Part shown: positions 1 through 11,860 of the stretch, piece after piece
How the letters are laid out: the number at the start of each line of letters is the position of its first letter
Numbering within the stretch: the stretch's first letter is position 1
Assembly: GCA_032433595.1 (NCBI GenBank)
Contig: JASWJB010000019.1
Coordinates: 1 to 64,000, forward strand
DNA: 64,000 bases
DNA from: Conoideocrella luteorostrata
Lineage: Eukaryota; Ascomycota; Sordariomycetes; Hypocreales; Clavicipitaceae
Direction: 5' to 3'
Notes under the pieces: generated by a model
Databases searched by the model: none
What the model was told of the DNA's origin: nothing
The model's input: the letters and a program-made list of their open reading frames with translations, nothing else
Made by a program: the position numbers and the translations under genes

Positions 1-41
1 CAACAATAACAATAACAATAACAATAACAACAATAAAAACT
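1..41. repeat. CAATAA microsatellite
   Basis: Imperfect tandem CAATAA/CAA units start at the window edge. They are in frame with the first gene but may be intronic. Confidence 0.8.
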
Positions 42-458
42 TCTACATTTCCATATACTGCTCCTTCCGAAGCGGCTCCCAGACCTAAATCTCGACTGCT
101 ATGCATAGACCATCCAGCACCCGAGGACCTCGAGCCCCCTTTGGAAGGAACCAACACGGGATACGATGCGCTGGTATTCAACACGGGGACGTTTAGAGGA
201 TTGGCTGCCGGCCAGGATGTGCAGGACAATTCGGAAACCGGCGCATTGATGCACTCGTGCTGGACTTATTGGGGACATATTGGTGCGCCGTTGGTAGATC
301 GTCGCTCTGGGAGGCTGGTGGGATTGCATTCCAGCTGGGATGATCAGACGGGTATGAGACGAGGAGTACCGCTTGAAGCCGTGACTGATTTCCTCGATGA
401 GGCGAAGACGGCGTACGCCGGTGCATGTCCTGACGGATGGATATGGTTTGTCAAATGA
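1..458 (+). CDS. C-terminal part of a trypsin-fold (pseudo)protease-like protein, 5' truncated
   Basis: The frame is open from base 3 to a TGA at 456-458 and runs off the left edge, so only about 150 C-terminal residues are seen. The segment GHIGAPLV followed by GLHSSWDDQTGMRRGVPLEAV matches the C-terminal half of the trypsin-like fold, where a serine protease normally has GDSGGPLV. Here H-I replaces D-S, so the usual nucleophile serine appears to be missing. Some fungal proteins annotated as AT-hook or DNA-binding carry a similar tail; that link is from memory of the family and not shown here. The first about 12 codons are a CAATAA repeat reading Thr-Ile, which could be intron or low-complexity coding. 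Function unknown; probably not an active protease. Confidence 0.6.
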   Translation, partial: TITITITITTIKTSTFPYTAPSEAAPRPKSRLLCIDHPAPEDLEPPLEGTNTGYDALVFNTGTFRGLAAGQDVQDNSETGALMHSCWTYWGHIGAPLVDRRSGRLVGLHSSWDDQTGMRRGVPLEAVTDFLDEAKTAYAGACPDGWIWFVK

Positions 459-1135
459 TTCCACGTACGCCTTCAAATAAAAAGAAAGTTCGTCAATTGC
501 CTCTATTCAAAATCCATGCTAGGCTTCTTATGGGGGCATGTCCAAATATCACTCTGCGTTTTCCCTTGTTCAAACCAACGCTCAATTTCGCCCCATGCTT
601 TGGTTCATGTTCTGCTAAATTTTGGTTTGCAAATTCCCCCCCTCATACTCCAGTATCCAAAAGCTCTGCGAACAATCAGCATATCGCTGTCATCGCGGCC
701 TATCCTAACGCCGCTTGTCGTATCCATAAATTTCCTACCAAAAATTTCCTCGACGCCGAGACTAATCATTGAGCCAAGCTATGGCCATAGTTATGCAAGG
801 TATGTCTTGATAGGCGGCTGGATTGAGAGAAAAGGAGCCCAGTGGCATAGTTTGCGGTAGTGGAAGAAGTGGCTAAATGGCGCTGAAGGCGGAGATACGC
901 ATCGACAGCGGCATGATTGGGGATCAACACAACCTAGCGTTGGTATAACTTTACCATAGGCTGGTCAGTGAAGTATTCACCGTCGAAGGCAAGGATGACA
1001 TGTTGCTCTACGTGAACAACGTTGTGGTCCTCCTGGTGCCAGGGAGTTGGCCTTCGGACTAGACTCAGTTCTGTCGATGCAGTCCGTTGATGTAGCATTT
1101 GGCTGCATAGAATCAAGCTCATATTGCTCATCGGA
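459..1135. other. Intergenic region between convergent genes
   Basis: About 680 bases between two convergent genes. Presumably two 3' untranslated regions. No supported gene or structured RNA seen. Confidence 0.6.
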
Positions 1136-2807
1136 TCATATGATGCCTCCTGGAGGGTCGTATCCCGTGGATGCACCTCTGGCCGCATTGGCTACGCCAG
1201 CACTACCGGGCTCGCTATCAACTTGGGCATTGGTGGTTTTTCGCAGCATGAACATTGGCTTCTTGCCTTCCTTATCAAGCTGCTTGAACAATATAAGAGG
1301 CTTTTCGTCCATGCCTAAGCATCTCTCTTGATCACCGTAGACGATATACAACGCGTACTGATCCCACGGGGCGTTGATTTGATACTTTCTTAGTGCGGCA
1401 GGAAGCACCTTATAGCAAGGATCCTCCATGCTGACGCGAAACGACTTGAATATCTCGACAGACGCGCCATTCGAGCCGGCGTTAGGCGTGTCGGGCACTG
1501 GAGTTTCGCGGCGTCGAGGAGGACCTGAAGGAGCACCACCCTTATCTCGTGATGCGTACATCCCATGATCCATGTCATTCAAGGTGGATCGATTTGAAGA
1601 TACAATCGTGTCGCTGCTGCCGCCGCCGCCTCGGTACGACCGGGACGCCAAAGTGGCGCCGCTCGAATAGTTTTGCGGCGACGTTGGTGAAGGCATGTTT
1701 GGCGAAGGGTGTGCGGATGATATTTGGCCAGATCCATTCATTGCCGCAAGATGTGATGAAGACATGACGGCTCGCTCCGCCGCGCTAGAAGGATCCAACG
1801 TCTGCTCGGCGATTGACCTGTCATGGATAGTTTGGGTGGGGGAGGCGTTCTTTGGCGTTGCGCCGATGAGAATTTTGCGCTGAGAGTATTGTCGCTTAAC
1901 GCCAGGTCCCGATCCGGGAGGCGGCGTGGGAGCTGGAGGGGATATGGTTGCTTCATATGAGTATCCCTGACTGCCAGAGCCACCGCTGACGGTTGGTAAT
2001 GGTGTCTGCTGGTCTTTGACGAGGCGGAGGGCGGGCAGCATGTCCTCCCTTAGCCGCCTAAAGTCATCCGTCATTCGTCGCAGATCCTGTTCCAACAAAT
2101 TCATGCGTTCGTCTCGCAACCGCAATTGTTCAACAAGATGCTTGATGTCCTTGAGCGTGGCGTTGGCATATTGGGCCTCAGCATCCGCAGCTAGCCTCAG
2201 GGAATTAGCATATTTGCACCCCGAATATCATCACGTCAACTGATGTGCCATAGACGGGTTGGGATGGGTCAGTTCTTACACAATGGGAAATAGTGATCGC
2301 TTTCGACGGGAACATCTTGTGCCTTTTTGACGTCATAAACGCTCTTCAAGATGGTTAATCGATGGCCAACACTCGCTATACCCATACTCTTCAAGTCATC
2401 GTGTTGCAGCGCAACCAGGGCCTCGCCAACGATTTCGTTTTCTATAGGAGGAAGCCGCGTGAGTTACTTATCAGGCACATCCAAGGTCCTTGCCTTGTAG
2501 CCAACCACCTCGAAAGGATAGACTCCAACGTACCAACAAATCCGTCAGCGTATTGAGGCAGGCCGATGGTGCTGATGAAGTCGGCACATTCGTCGGCGGT
2601 CCACTCCGTAATGATGGTTTCTGGTAAACGGTCGACACTGGTTCGATGGCCGTATGTCGTAGGCGTATGCTCTGCAGAGGTTGACAATTCGGAGTCTATG
2701 GGAGAAGTCTCGGAATCGGCAACGGGGGAGTGGTCGCCCATGCTTCGCTCGTACTCGTCATCAGCATCGGATTCGGCATAGGCTGTGCCGCCGTCGAAGC
2801 TCATCAT
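1136..2807 (-). CDS. STE50: Ste50-type MAPK cascade adaptor (SAM + RA domains)
   Basis: Spliced model: complement of 1136-2190, 2280-2441 and 2534-2807, 496 residues. Residues about 67-132 form a SAM domain (TADECADFISTIGLPQYADG, then LKSMGIASVGHRLTILKSV), split by the first intron. Residues about 389-465 form a Ras-association domain (VEIFKSFRVSMEDPCYKVLP), and the protein ends in DPPGGII. The middle is Ser/Pro-rich and probably disordered. In fungi Ste50 binds the MAPKKK Ste11 through SAM-SAM contact and small GTPases through the RA domain, feeding the mating, filamentation and osmotic cascades. Splices GTACGT..TATAG and GTAAGA..CTAG keep the frame and rebuild the conserved junctions GFVENEIVGEAL and FPLSADAEAQY. 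Starts at the first of two adjacent ATGs. Confidence 0.93.
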
Positions 2808-3229
2808 GTTGATGAGTTCGCCAGCGGAGGAGCTGCGCGGCGGTCAAACAAGATGGTCGTCGGTTCTAATTTGATTCGAAGGATCGCTGTCCTCCTAGTC
2901 CAGGGGATCTTTATTTTACGATTGAGCAGTATTGGGATTAAGTCGAGAGGAGGAGGCGATTGTAGACTGGCAGGTGGTCGGGCTGAGGTGGAGCAGAAAG
3001 GCAGATGACAAAGGGGGGGCGGCCGCCAGGGACGACGTTGGGCTGCTTGCCAGCGTTGTAGGTGAGTCGCAGTGGCAGTCTGGCGCAATGTACTCCGTAG
3101 ACAGCAGTTGGCTCTGGAGTACAAGCAGCCTTAAGACCGGGGGGTTAATTGACCAGAGACAGCCACAGCACGACGAGACAAAGAGGCCAACAACAGCGAT
3201 GCAATGTGATTTGACAAGAGAACGGAGGT

Positions 3230-3300
3230 CAAAAAAATTAAAATAAAAAAAATATTGTATTAAAAGATTTAAAAAAAAAAAAATTTTTTATTGTATCGTC
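3230..3300. repeat. A/T-rich low-complexity tract
   Basis: Runs of A and T with the word ATTGTAT occurring on both sides of a 13-A run. Upstream of STE50; could be a nucleosome-free promoter element or decayed sequence. Confidence 0.7.
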
Positions 3301-3487
3301 TATGAGTAGAGTTTTGTTCGAGACCGACAGCAGACGACCGACGATGCAAGTGACGGACCAGAGAGGTGATGTATTCGAGCCTGTCACAACCTAGTACCGC
3401 GAAAGCCATCCGTGCCCCGCTCAAGCTCGCCGTATTAGAGTCTGGTAAGGCGCCAGGTTCTGGCGAATTTGAAGAATACCACTTGGG

Positions 3488-3510
3488 TACTCCGTACTGT
3501 GTATGGAGTA
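3488..3510. repeat. TACTCCGTA palindrome-family site
   Basis: TACTCCGTACT followed 5 bases later by ATGGAGTA, an imperfect inverted pair belonging to the dispersed family in this window. Confidence 0.6.
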
Positions 3511-3751
3511 TGGAGAACTGAGCTGGTTAGCAGCAACTAGGGGGACGGTGATGGCGGATCACGGGTGGATGGGCCAAGTTGACACCAACAACTCCGTACA
3601 TGCATGTCGAGCTCAACAGTCCAGTATCATCACCAGCGGTTGCTTCTGATGTGATGTTAAAGTCCAACTTTGCGATACAATGTATCCAGCAACCAATTTC
3701 CGGGATTCAGGCAGCAGAGAGGACGGCACCTGCCGCTAAAGTCTCATACTG

Positions 3752-3767
3752 TACGGAGCACTCCGTA
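3752..3767. repeat. Palindrome TACGGAG-CA-CTCCGTA
   Basis: A 7 bp inverted repeat with a 2-base spacer, a variant of the dispersed palindrome family. Confidence 0.8.
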
Positions 3768-6700
3768 GTTGATCCGTTTCCCCATCGCAGCAAAACATCG
3801 CATCTCTCTCCATGCATTCTTCTATCGTACCGTCAGCGTGCATATCGAGCACATCCTTGGCACCCGGCTCGAAATCCATCGCTGCCAGACAAAACACGGT
3901 GGAGCAAATAGGCTGCCTGAGTTCTAGCCCTTGTCTGCTGCGTTGGTGGTGATTGGGAGAGCTCAAAACCGGTTTCAACGACAGGCAGAATGATTGAGCA
4001 GTTTAGCTGAGACAATCTCAATCTCAGCGTGGCCGCCGTCACTCCACCATTGCCGCGCTCAACCGACAGAAAAACAAGCATCATTCGCTTGCGACGGGGA
4101 TGTCATCTGGTTTTGGCAGTTTCGGTTCCCCTACGCCCCTAAGAAAGGAGGAGTACTAGAGCCAAACAACAAATAGCTGCCTTGCTCACCCCGTCTGACC
4201 TTTCTTGCATGCGCTTAGTATGCCTCTGATGTACGTATGAGCTATGTAGTGCGATTTTATACTCCATTTTCGTTTCTATTTCCCCCTTTAACAGTATCCA
4301 GCTCACCTCAGATAAGGTAAGGCCATTAAGCCCGAAAGTTGAATGCTTGACGCCGTTCATGCAGCGCAGCCGTGTCTGCCCAGTCATGATGGTGTCAACG
4401 CCAACGGCTCAGCTGAATCTGAAAAACCTTACATTGCATTAGCTCCTGTGCGTAATAATAATACGAATCCTCTAAACCCGAAAGGAAAAAAAAAAAAACC
4501 CTCCCAGCTTGCCAGACCCATCTTGTCACCCTCTTGTCTTTTCTGCTCGTGCAAGGAGTAAGGGCTCACCGTTGCTTCCTATTTGTTTGTGATTTATTAA
4601 CAAGCAAGAGCCCTGTTGTCCCCGGAATCTTCAAGCATCTCCGCGCTCGGCTATATTACGCCCGTAGATTTGCGCTTTGCGAGTTGATTACTGCTATGAC
4701 GGGGCACAAAGGAACCTAGGACATGGTGGTAGTTAATTTCGTGGAGAATCCTTCGAACACTATCAAAACTCAATCATCCGCCTGTTCAATTTTTCAGTGC
4801 ATTAGTTACCTTTCGTTAAGTAACCAGTTAATCCGGATTCACGTCGGAATCAACCAGCGAATGAAATTGATCACAATGCAGCCACTTACACACAACCTCA
4901 AGTGCTGGCTCCATAACCACAACCATAGCCATCAACTGGGATTCCATACCCACGTTCTCATCCACGTATTCCATATCTCGTTGTTTATTGCAGTTCTTAT
5001 TTTCATGTCGCAGCTTCTCTTCTCCGCCTCGCCCCCATCGTCAATGGCATGACCCTGTCTCGTGTTTGACTCCACCGCCGTAGTTATACATATGGATACA
5101 TACAATATTGCATTTACTGTGCTGCACATTACGAGGAAGGATGGTCCCAGCTTCCGCTCCTCGGTATGCAGTATCTTCCCGATGGGCGGAGTGGAACAGT
5201 TTCGCACATGGCTAGTTTCCCGAATTATAGGAAAACATCTGTGTCGCCGTCCAGCAACTGCTCAATATTCTGCAAGGCATACCAGAGCGGCTGGTGCAGA
5301 TCATAGCACCGCCAACCTGTTAATGTAAAGTGCTACAAGAGAAAAAGAGAAGAAAATCCCACGACCTTGAGTCTCAGCGCTATTATGTTGTACATATTAC
5401 ACGATCCGCTGCTGGCCGTGCGTCGCCTCTGATCCGCGCCATTCAAGAACCAAACGTCAGAGAAAGTCTATGTGATCCATATTCAATGCACGAAGGCCGC
5501 AATCCTTCTCAGCTTCCATCAATTGCATCCCTCTTTCACTCATCCTCACTGAAAGCAGCTGAGGAATTCGCCCATCTGCTATCCATGAAACACCCACATC
5601 GTTTTTCGGTTTTCACTTTTCATGTGTACCGATTCTCCAAGTGTTCCCTTGTCTCCCGCCCAGCCTCCTCATCAGTGTCTGCGTTTCAGGTCCTCTGGCG
5701 ACATGCCTGTCCCCAGCTACGGCCGGCGCCACCATCTATCTTGTTCTCTGGCTGACCCTGTCTAGAATGTTTAGCCTTCCTTTATTCCGTCTGTGCCGCG
5801 GCGAACTGAACGTTCCAACACGATATATTGCTGCTGTCCCGAATGAAGTCTGTGCCACTGGCGAACAGGAGCAAAACACTTCGCCCCGCCCATCCTTACA
5901 AAGTTGACATCCTTCAAGGGCATGTAAGACATTCAGATCAGCGCCGTTGCATTAATTTCTATAAATACAACGCGACTTCTGGCGACTGTCGGGTAAATTT
6001 TTCAGCATCTTCTCCTCTAAAATGCCATCTAAAACGTTCTCTCGTCACCAACAAGTCCCACTCTCGAGTGCAACCACACACAACGTCTCCCATGACGGCG
6101 CCATGTGTTTGAGGATCCAAATCGGCTAGACTTGCTTGAACGTTACCCAGTACATTGGTTCGCGCCGTGCACGCCATGTATTGAAACCAACCATGGGTGG
6201 AGGAACGGCAATTAGGGTATCTGTTCCAGCCAAGACGCCGCTAGACCTGACCTGAGTGCATGATATTCCTCGTCTTCTCGATTCTTCACTTGTCCGTCCC
6301 ATCTTACAGCGGATCACGAGTCTGTCTCGATAAAAGACAAACCATGACAAGAATAAATACGCATTGAATACAACCGACGATGGAAGGTTGGATAGAAATT
6401 TCATGTACTACCTGTATTCCATCGACACGTCTGCGCCTTGTGTTCTAGGTTATGAAGCTGTATCTATATACAATCCATGCCTCACAGAATCAGCCATCCC
6501 ATTAGTCACCCGAACTTCTCCAAGGGAGCAACAAAATTATACTTCAACTATCAATGACACGACAGCCAACTCGCCGTAGGTACAATATAAAAAAAAGGTA
6601 TATAGGTTATGATGCCTGTAGTGCGGTAGGGATTGCTTGGCTACTGGCCGCGGCGCCTGTAAGAGCTCACAAGATGGCGCAATGTAGAATGGGACAAGAA

Positions 6701-6921
6701 AAAATGACAACGTACTCCAACGTCTACAGACCCATGTCGTCTGTTGCTGATGGTCTATTCCAGATGCAAAGCCAAAAAAAAAAAAAAAACCAGAACACCC
6801 AACCAGTGTATGCGTGAAATTGTACAAAACACGCCTCAGACATTAATGGTCCTCTCAATCATTCCGGCGTGGTCTCCTCTACGTTTCAACTTTTGAGTTG
6901 TTTCGCTTCTTTTTTTTCTTT

Positions 6922-8976
6922 TTACCGAAGCGGTTGTTTGGCGTCGCGGACACCGCAGCGGACAATGTCCTCCAAGGCCCAGCGAGGAGGGTTGATCGGC
7001 ATGCCATTAGCCTTCCTCCACTCCTGCTCGTTCTCAGGGGCGATGTCAACGGTAGGGGGGAGAGGTTCGAGTCCACCTGCAATGCCGGTAGAGAACTTCA
7101 GTTGGATGATGTCTGCAACCTCATCGCAGGCAGCCAAGAGCCTGTCCAGGTCATCCTTGTTGTGAGCAGCGGAGACGCAGAAACGAGCACGAGAACTGAT
7201 CAGAGGGGTGGCCGGATAGCCGACGACTACAACCGAGATCTTGCGCTTCAACATCTCCCGACTGAAAGCAGGCATTTTTCCAGGGTTGTACAGGGTGACG
7301 GGAATAATAGGGGAATCATCGTGTCCGTACACAATCAAGCCGAGCCGTTTGAGGCCGAGACGCAGGTAGCGAGAATTGAAGGCGATGCGCTGCAAGCGCT
7401 CCTCTCCTTGGCCAGGGCACAGCTCACCGGTGATGAGCTTCAGGGAGGCAAGAATTTGCATGAGAACACAGGGAGCCGGTGACTCACCATACTGGACGGA
7501 TGCATTGGTGTTTCGCAGCTTGTCAATGATGTGTTTCTCGGCTGCAATGTAGCCACCGTTGGCGCCAAAGGACTTTGTGAACGTGCCCATCAAGATATCT
7601 ATTCGCGAAGGGTCGATGCCAAAGTAGTCACAGACACCTCGACCGCGAGGCCCCAGAGCACCAATGGAGTGGGCTTCATCAACAAAGAGATAAAACTTGT
7701 ATTTGTCCTTGAGCGCAAGAATGCCAGGCAAGTCACCCATGGTGCCCTCCATTGAATACAGACCTTCCACGACTACGATGATCTTCTTCCACGGTCGGTG
7801 GGTTCGTGGTTGGCCCTGGGAGATATTTTCGCGGAGAACGCGCTCCAGATTGTCCATGTCGTTGTGTTTGAATGACTGGATGACGGCTCCAGAAAGTCGC
7901 GCTCCAACACGAATAGAGGCATGGTTCAGTTCGTCCGAAATAATGAGGCAGCCCTTCGAGACAAGTGCAGGAAATGAGCTAGCATTAGTAACATAGCCCA
8001 TGGAAAAGATCATGGCATCAGGCTTGCCGACAAAAGAGGCAACTTCTCGCTCAACTTCCAAGGTCAAGTCGGTAGTGCCAATATCGCCTCGGGGACTGGC
8101 GGTTGTGACGCCATAACGTCTGACACATTCTTCCACGGCATCGGCGCAGGGACCATCGGACTGGGCAAAACCCAAGTAGTTGTAGGAGCTCATGTTGAGA
8201 GTTTCGGTATAGGTACCAGTGTATCGATAGGTGCGATTGTTGTCGTCCGACTTGCGGTCCATAAGAGTGATGTATCGTCCGGGCACGCCAATCGTGGGGC
8301 GGGCGAAGCAGTCGTCCAGTCGCATCTTTAATCGTCTAGTGTAGAAACTGTCGAAGTCGTCGTTTAGGGGGGCATAGCCATTTTGAACCTTGAGGGACTG
8401 GTAATGTTTCTTGTTTCCAAATCTTTTGCCAAAGAAATCGCAAATGTGGCCAACAAGAATGAGCAACAAATAGCTAATGTAGGTCGTAAGAAGAAAGTAG
8501 TAGGGAGGCTCGTCTTCGATGGGTGGTTCCAGCGGCACTCCGTGAGACTTGCTGACGTATAGATGACTTGAGTGGCAGAGAGGACCAAACTGAGAATCTG
8601 CTTTTCGCTTTCTCTCCATTTCTTCGGCCGATTTAGGTCGGAAGAGAGTGGTTGTTGGTGGTTCAGAGCTGTTGTGGTCGCCAGCAACGGCGGTAGACAA
8701 GGAGATTATAGGAAGGGAAGTGGATGGAGGCGAGATGCTAGCAAGCGACCCATTGGCTTGGGTCGTAGTTGATTGCTGCTGCTGCTGCTGCTGTTGTTGT
8801 TGATGCATGGCAAGCAGTGCCTGCTGGGCGGACGTGTGGTCCTTCGACTTGGGGCTTGACGAGAAGAATTGGCTAATGCGATTTCCTTTAGAGGTTGAGG
8901 GACGTCTTTCGCCCGTCTTTTCAGAACTTGACATGGCGGAAGAGGACGAGAAAGGGTTTGCCAGTTTGCGGGGCAT
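6922..8976 (-). CDS. LCB2: Serine palmitoyltransferase subunit 2 (LCB2)
   Basis: A single uninterrupted frame of 684 residues. It is a PLP-dependent alpha-oxoamine synthase: GTFTKSFGANGGY holds the Schiff-base lysine (about K468), with DEAHSIGALG upstream and NMSSYNYLGFAQ earlier. A hydrophobic stretch at about 159-183 (YYFLLTTYISYLLLILVG) is the expected ER membrane anchor. The enzyme joins serine and palmitoyl-CoA to make 3-ketosphinganine, the first step of sphingolipid synthesis, in complex with LCB1. The first ~110 residues are Ser/Thr-rich with a run of 10 Gln, so the protein is longer than the about 560-residue yeast enzyme. Met15 is a possible alternative start. Divergent from the acetoacetyl-CoA synthetase gene across 2.9 kb. 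Confidence 0.97.
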   Translation of the reverse strand: MPRKLANPFSSSSAMSSSEKTGERRPSTSKGNRISQFFSSSPKSKDHTSAQQALLAMHQQQQQQQQQQSTTTQANGSLASISPPSTSLPIISLSTAVAGDHNSSEPPTTTLFRPKSAEEMERKRKADSQFGPLCHSSHLYVSKSHGVPLEPPIEDEPPYYFLLTTYISYLLLILVGHICDFFGKRFGNKKHYQSLKVQNGYAPLNDDFDSFYTRRLKMRLDDCFARPTIGVPGRYITLMDRKSDDNNRTYRYTGTYTETLNMSSYNYLGFAQSDGPCADAVEECVRRYGVTTASPRGDIGTTDLTLEVEREVASFVGKPDAMIFSMGYVTNASSFPALVSKGCLIISDELNHASIRVGARLSGAVIQSFKHNDMDNLERVLRENISQGQPRTHRPWKKIIVVVEGLYSMEGTMGDLPGILALKDKYKFYLFVDEAHSIGALGPRGRGVCDYFGIDPSRIDILMGTFTKSFGANGGYIAAEKHIIDKLRNTNASVQYGESPAPCVLMQILASLKLITGELCPGQGEERLQRIAFNSRYLRLGLKRLGLIVYGHDDSPIIPVTLYNPGKMPAFSREMLKRKISVVVVGYPATPLISSRARFCVSAAHNKDDLDRLLAACDEVADIIQLKFSTGIAGGLEPLPPTVDIAPENEQEWRKANGMPINPPRWALEDIVRCGVRDAKQPLR
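8774..8802 (-). repeat. CAG/CAA repeat encoding poly-Gln in LCB2
   Basis: Seen on the + strand as CTG then TTG triplets. It encodes 10 consecutive Gln near residue 60 of LCB2, a likely length-variable site. Confidence 0.9.
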
Positions 8977-9938
8977 GTCTCCTTGTGGTCGAGCGAGTCT
9001 TTTCTATTTTATTTAATTTTCGAAGGAATGTCCTGAAAGAAGAGCCCGAAGAGGTGACAGCGGGTGCTGGTTGATGGATCACTGGGCACCGAATTTGAGC
9101 TGTGGGAAGACGGTCAGTTGGAGGTCGTTGATGGAGCAGAAAAGCCAAGCCGGGAAGTGGAAGTGCATTTGAGACAGCAAAGCAAAGCAACGAGCAAAGC
9201 ACAACGTTAAGAGCCAGCGCTGCACAATAGGAGCACAACCACACCACAGCTGTGAGCGTGGTACGTATGCAGGAGCCTAGAAACGGTGCAGTCTGGAGAT
9301 TTACTGCTCTGGACGGCAAGAGGCAGCTTGTGAGGTACATAGATTCAGGAGATAAGGGGCTGGAACGGTGAAGACTGGCGCATCAATTGACAGCGGCCAC
9401 GGCTCTGCAAAGTGTCTGGATAATACAGGATGCAAAGAGGAGTATCACGGAAACCAACAGTGATACTTACCGGATATGTGGCAGCGATGACGACTAGTAG
9501 ATAGAATAGCCCAGTTGACAAAAGCGAGGCGAAGCCACAAGCACGCGTTTGTGTCCGGATACCGGTTCAAGGTGGTGGTGCCAAAAAGCGGTGCCAAAGT
9601 GGAGGTGGATGTACAGTCAGCGGCCGGAGCGTCGGTTGTGCGCCAGGCAGAGCAATTTGCCTTCCCGCCCAGGCGGTGCAGGCGGTGCAGTTCAGTGCGG
9701 CGCAGCAATAAATGTGCTGCACACACCTACACGTTCGCGTGGTTATGACGATGGCTTTGAAGACTCCACAGTACACCTCACAACAAGTCTCGCCGTGGGG
9801 TTGGACAGAGCGACAGACAGAGCGACAAACAGAGGAAGCAGCATACAGGCACAATTGAAGGTGGAAAAGATTTGAATTGCCGACACACGCGAGAGAAAAG
9901 GGCGGATGTCAATCTTTTGACATTCATGGTAAACTAAC

Positions 9939-9952
9939 TACTCCGTACGGAG
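9939..9952. repeat. Palindrome-family site TACTCCGTACGGAG after CTAAC
   Basis: Perfect 12 bp palindrome CTCCGTACGGAG directly after AAACTAACTA, the composite arrangement also seen at 18.2 kb. Confidence 0.85.
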
Positions 9953-10075
9953 CAAGAAAATCGGGCTCCCGCGAGAGTGGGCCTGGCAGAGATTTGAACG
10001 ACGGAAGTGTTTGGGGCGCACCTCGCTTGCAGAGAACGCTGCCGATTAACTTGGAAGGGAGGTAACTATGGGCAG

Positions 10076-10115
10076 TACGGAGCACGGAGTACATAGTATC
10101 GCAGGTACTCCGTAC
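10076..10115. repeat. Cluster of TACGGAG / TACTCCGTAC motifs
   Basis: TACGGAGCACGGAGTAC followed 13 bases later by TACTCCGTAC; members of the dispersed family. Confidence 0.75.
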
Positions 10116-11860
10116 TTTGATGGCTATCAATTGACGACAGCATGGTTCATAGTTAGTAAGAGCCTAGCTAGTAACAAACTAAGTCAATATGTTGTTGGTG
10201 GCGGCACTTTGCTTCCGGAGCAGCCGTTGCAAGTCATCGCCGCGAACAGTCAGTCAACTACGGCAGATTGATACAACACATACGAAGCATACACCCGCTC
10301 CTCCATCTGCTGCTAAGGCCCATTGTATTTTTCCAGCTTCACTGAGGCCGGTGTTGGCGAGTTGGAGCGGTCATCAATGGCCGGCAACGACGACGGCATG
10401 CCGAAGAGCTCCTGAAAGCTCGGGGTGGCAATAATCAACCAAAGTCGATACCTGAACCCGCACCACCTTGACATGCATTTGGCCCCCCAGCAATGCATTT
10501 CTGCATGGAGAATGAATGGTCCAATAAGACTTGAGTCAGTAACCTTCCCAAATGAAGTTCATTCGGGGGTTGGAGGCGCGGGGTGCAGTTGCATACTCTC
10601 CTGTCCCTGGTCATATAAGCCAGTGATGCTCCGCATAGGGGTGACGTTTTGGCTTGTCTGGGGTGTTACTGGTCAAGGCGGCGGCTCAACTCACCGGAGC
10701 TACCGGGCGATGTTTCTTGAGGCTGTCGCGACAATCAGTCTCGGCAGATGGCACGGATCGAGAACATGGGGTGTTCGAGATCAATCACCAGACCAAGTCT
10801 TGAGGTTGGTATCCCAGTACTCCGTGAAAAGACTTTGCAGTCTGGCTCCTTAATGATCGTGCCTCCAACACAACCTCATTGTCAGTATCTGCAGCCACTG
10901 TCCTCCGTACAATACACCTACGCAATATAATGTAACCACTAAAGAGATTTGACTGCCCGACTCATCTCATCATGCTACGAGCTGATACGCGAGCTCCCGC
11001 CTCCATCCCATCATGTAAGACACCCACCCGCTCGAAACAGACGTGGATGGCTCGAAAGCATTTCGCTAATCGAGAGGGATCATCACTACGGAGTACAGGG
11101 TATGTTATAAGTGTTCAACCTTCCACCGCGCTGACTGGTGTCGAATTCCGAATCCTACGTAGGGAATCGATTTCTCCGTAAATGGGTTGTTGTACCCATT
11201 AACTAGAAGTTTTCCCCGGAATCGTTCCTAGTTGTCATGCCCCTGGGAGTCAATCCTGTTGATGTTTTTATTGTAACTATTCTGTCCTCCGTCCCGGACA
11301 CGACCTGATTCCTAGACTAAGCGCCAGAGTCCATAACCGAGGAGAGAACATGAAGAACAGCCACATGATCCACATCCACCACTAACAAACTCCTCGCTGC
11401 CCCCGGAAAGGAAGTTCCTTCGCAACCGCCAGCCGCGGGTTGTGACGGGCCACGGCAAAGGGGTCCAATCTTCGTCAAGGAATAGCCCTCGAAAAGCCGA
11501 CGATTTTTGACTAAAAATGTAACGAAATAACTGGATTCTTTCCCAACGTTCTTGATTCAACGCGTGCAAGGTGCCGCCACAAATCTGGCGTCGTACACCA
11601 TAAGTTTATTAAATGCTTGCCTTTCCCACCTCCCACTGTATGTCATATGAATTCGTCATGAGCGCGTAGTACAGCTGTCCCCCTGAATCATCATTTTTTC
11701 TGTCCCTCGAAATAGTTCTGCTATTGGCTATAAAGAGCTGGTTCGGAACTCCTATCCGCCTAGGCCATTGCAACTTGCCCCTCCCCCGCCAGGCACGAAG
11801 TCACAACTCCGTGCAGCACCAAACACCACAGCACCAACACCGCACCAGTTGTTGCCCACT

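Larger units (their letters stand above)
2808..6921. other. Long intergenic region upstream of STE50 and downstream of LCB2
   Basis: About 4.1 kb. It should hold the Ste50 promoter/leader and the LCB2 3' region. Short ORFs look like chance and no family was recognised. It contains an A/T-rich tract at 3230-3300 and copies of the TACTCCGTA motif at 3488-3510 and 3752-3767. Confidence 0.5.
8977..11860. other. Divergent intergenic region LCB2 / acetoacetyl-CoA synthetase
   Basis: About 2.9 kb holding both promoters. No gene recognised. Short GACAGAGC-like and GCGGTGCA repeats at 9660-9830, and palindrome-family sites at 9939-9952, 10076-10115 and 11087-11096. Confidence 0.5.

Noticed and set aside
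6898..7482. 194-codon plus-strand ORF
   Set aside because: Antisense to the C-terminal part of LCB2, whose motifs are unambiguous.
9960..10050. tRNA-like sequence on the minus strand (GTTCAAATCTC and partly pairing ends)
   Set aside because: Only about 59 bases between the pairing ends, one acceptor mismatch, and no D-loop or anticodon arm.
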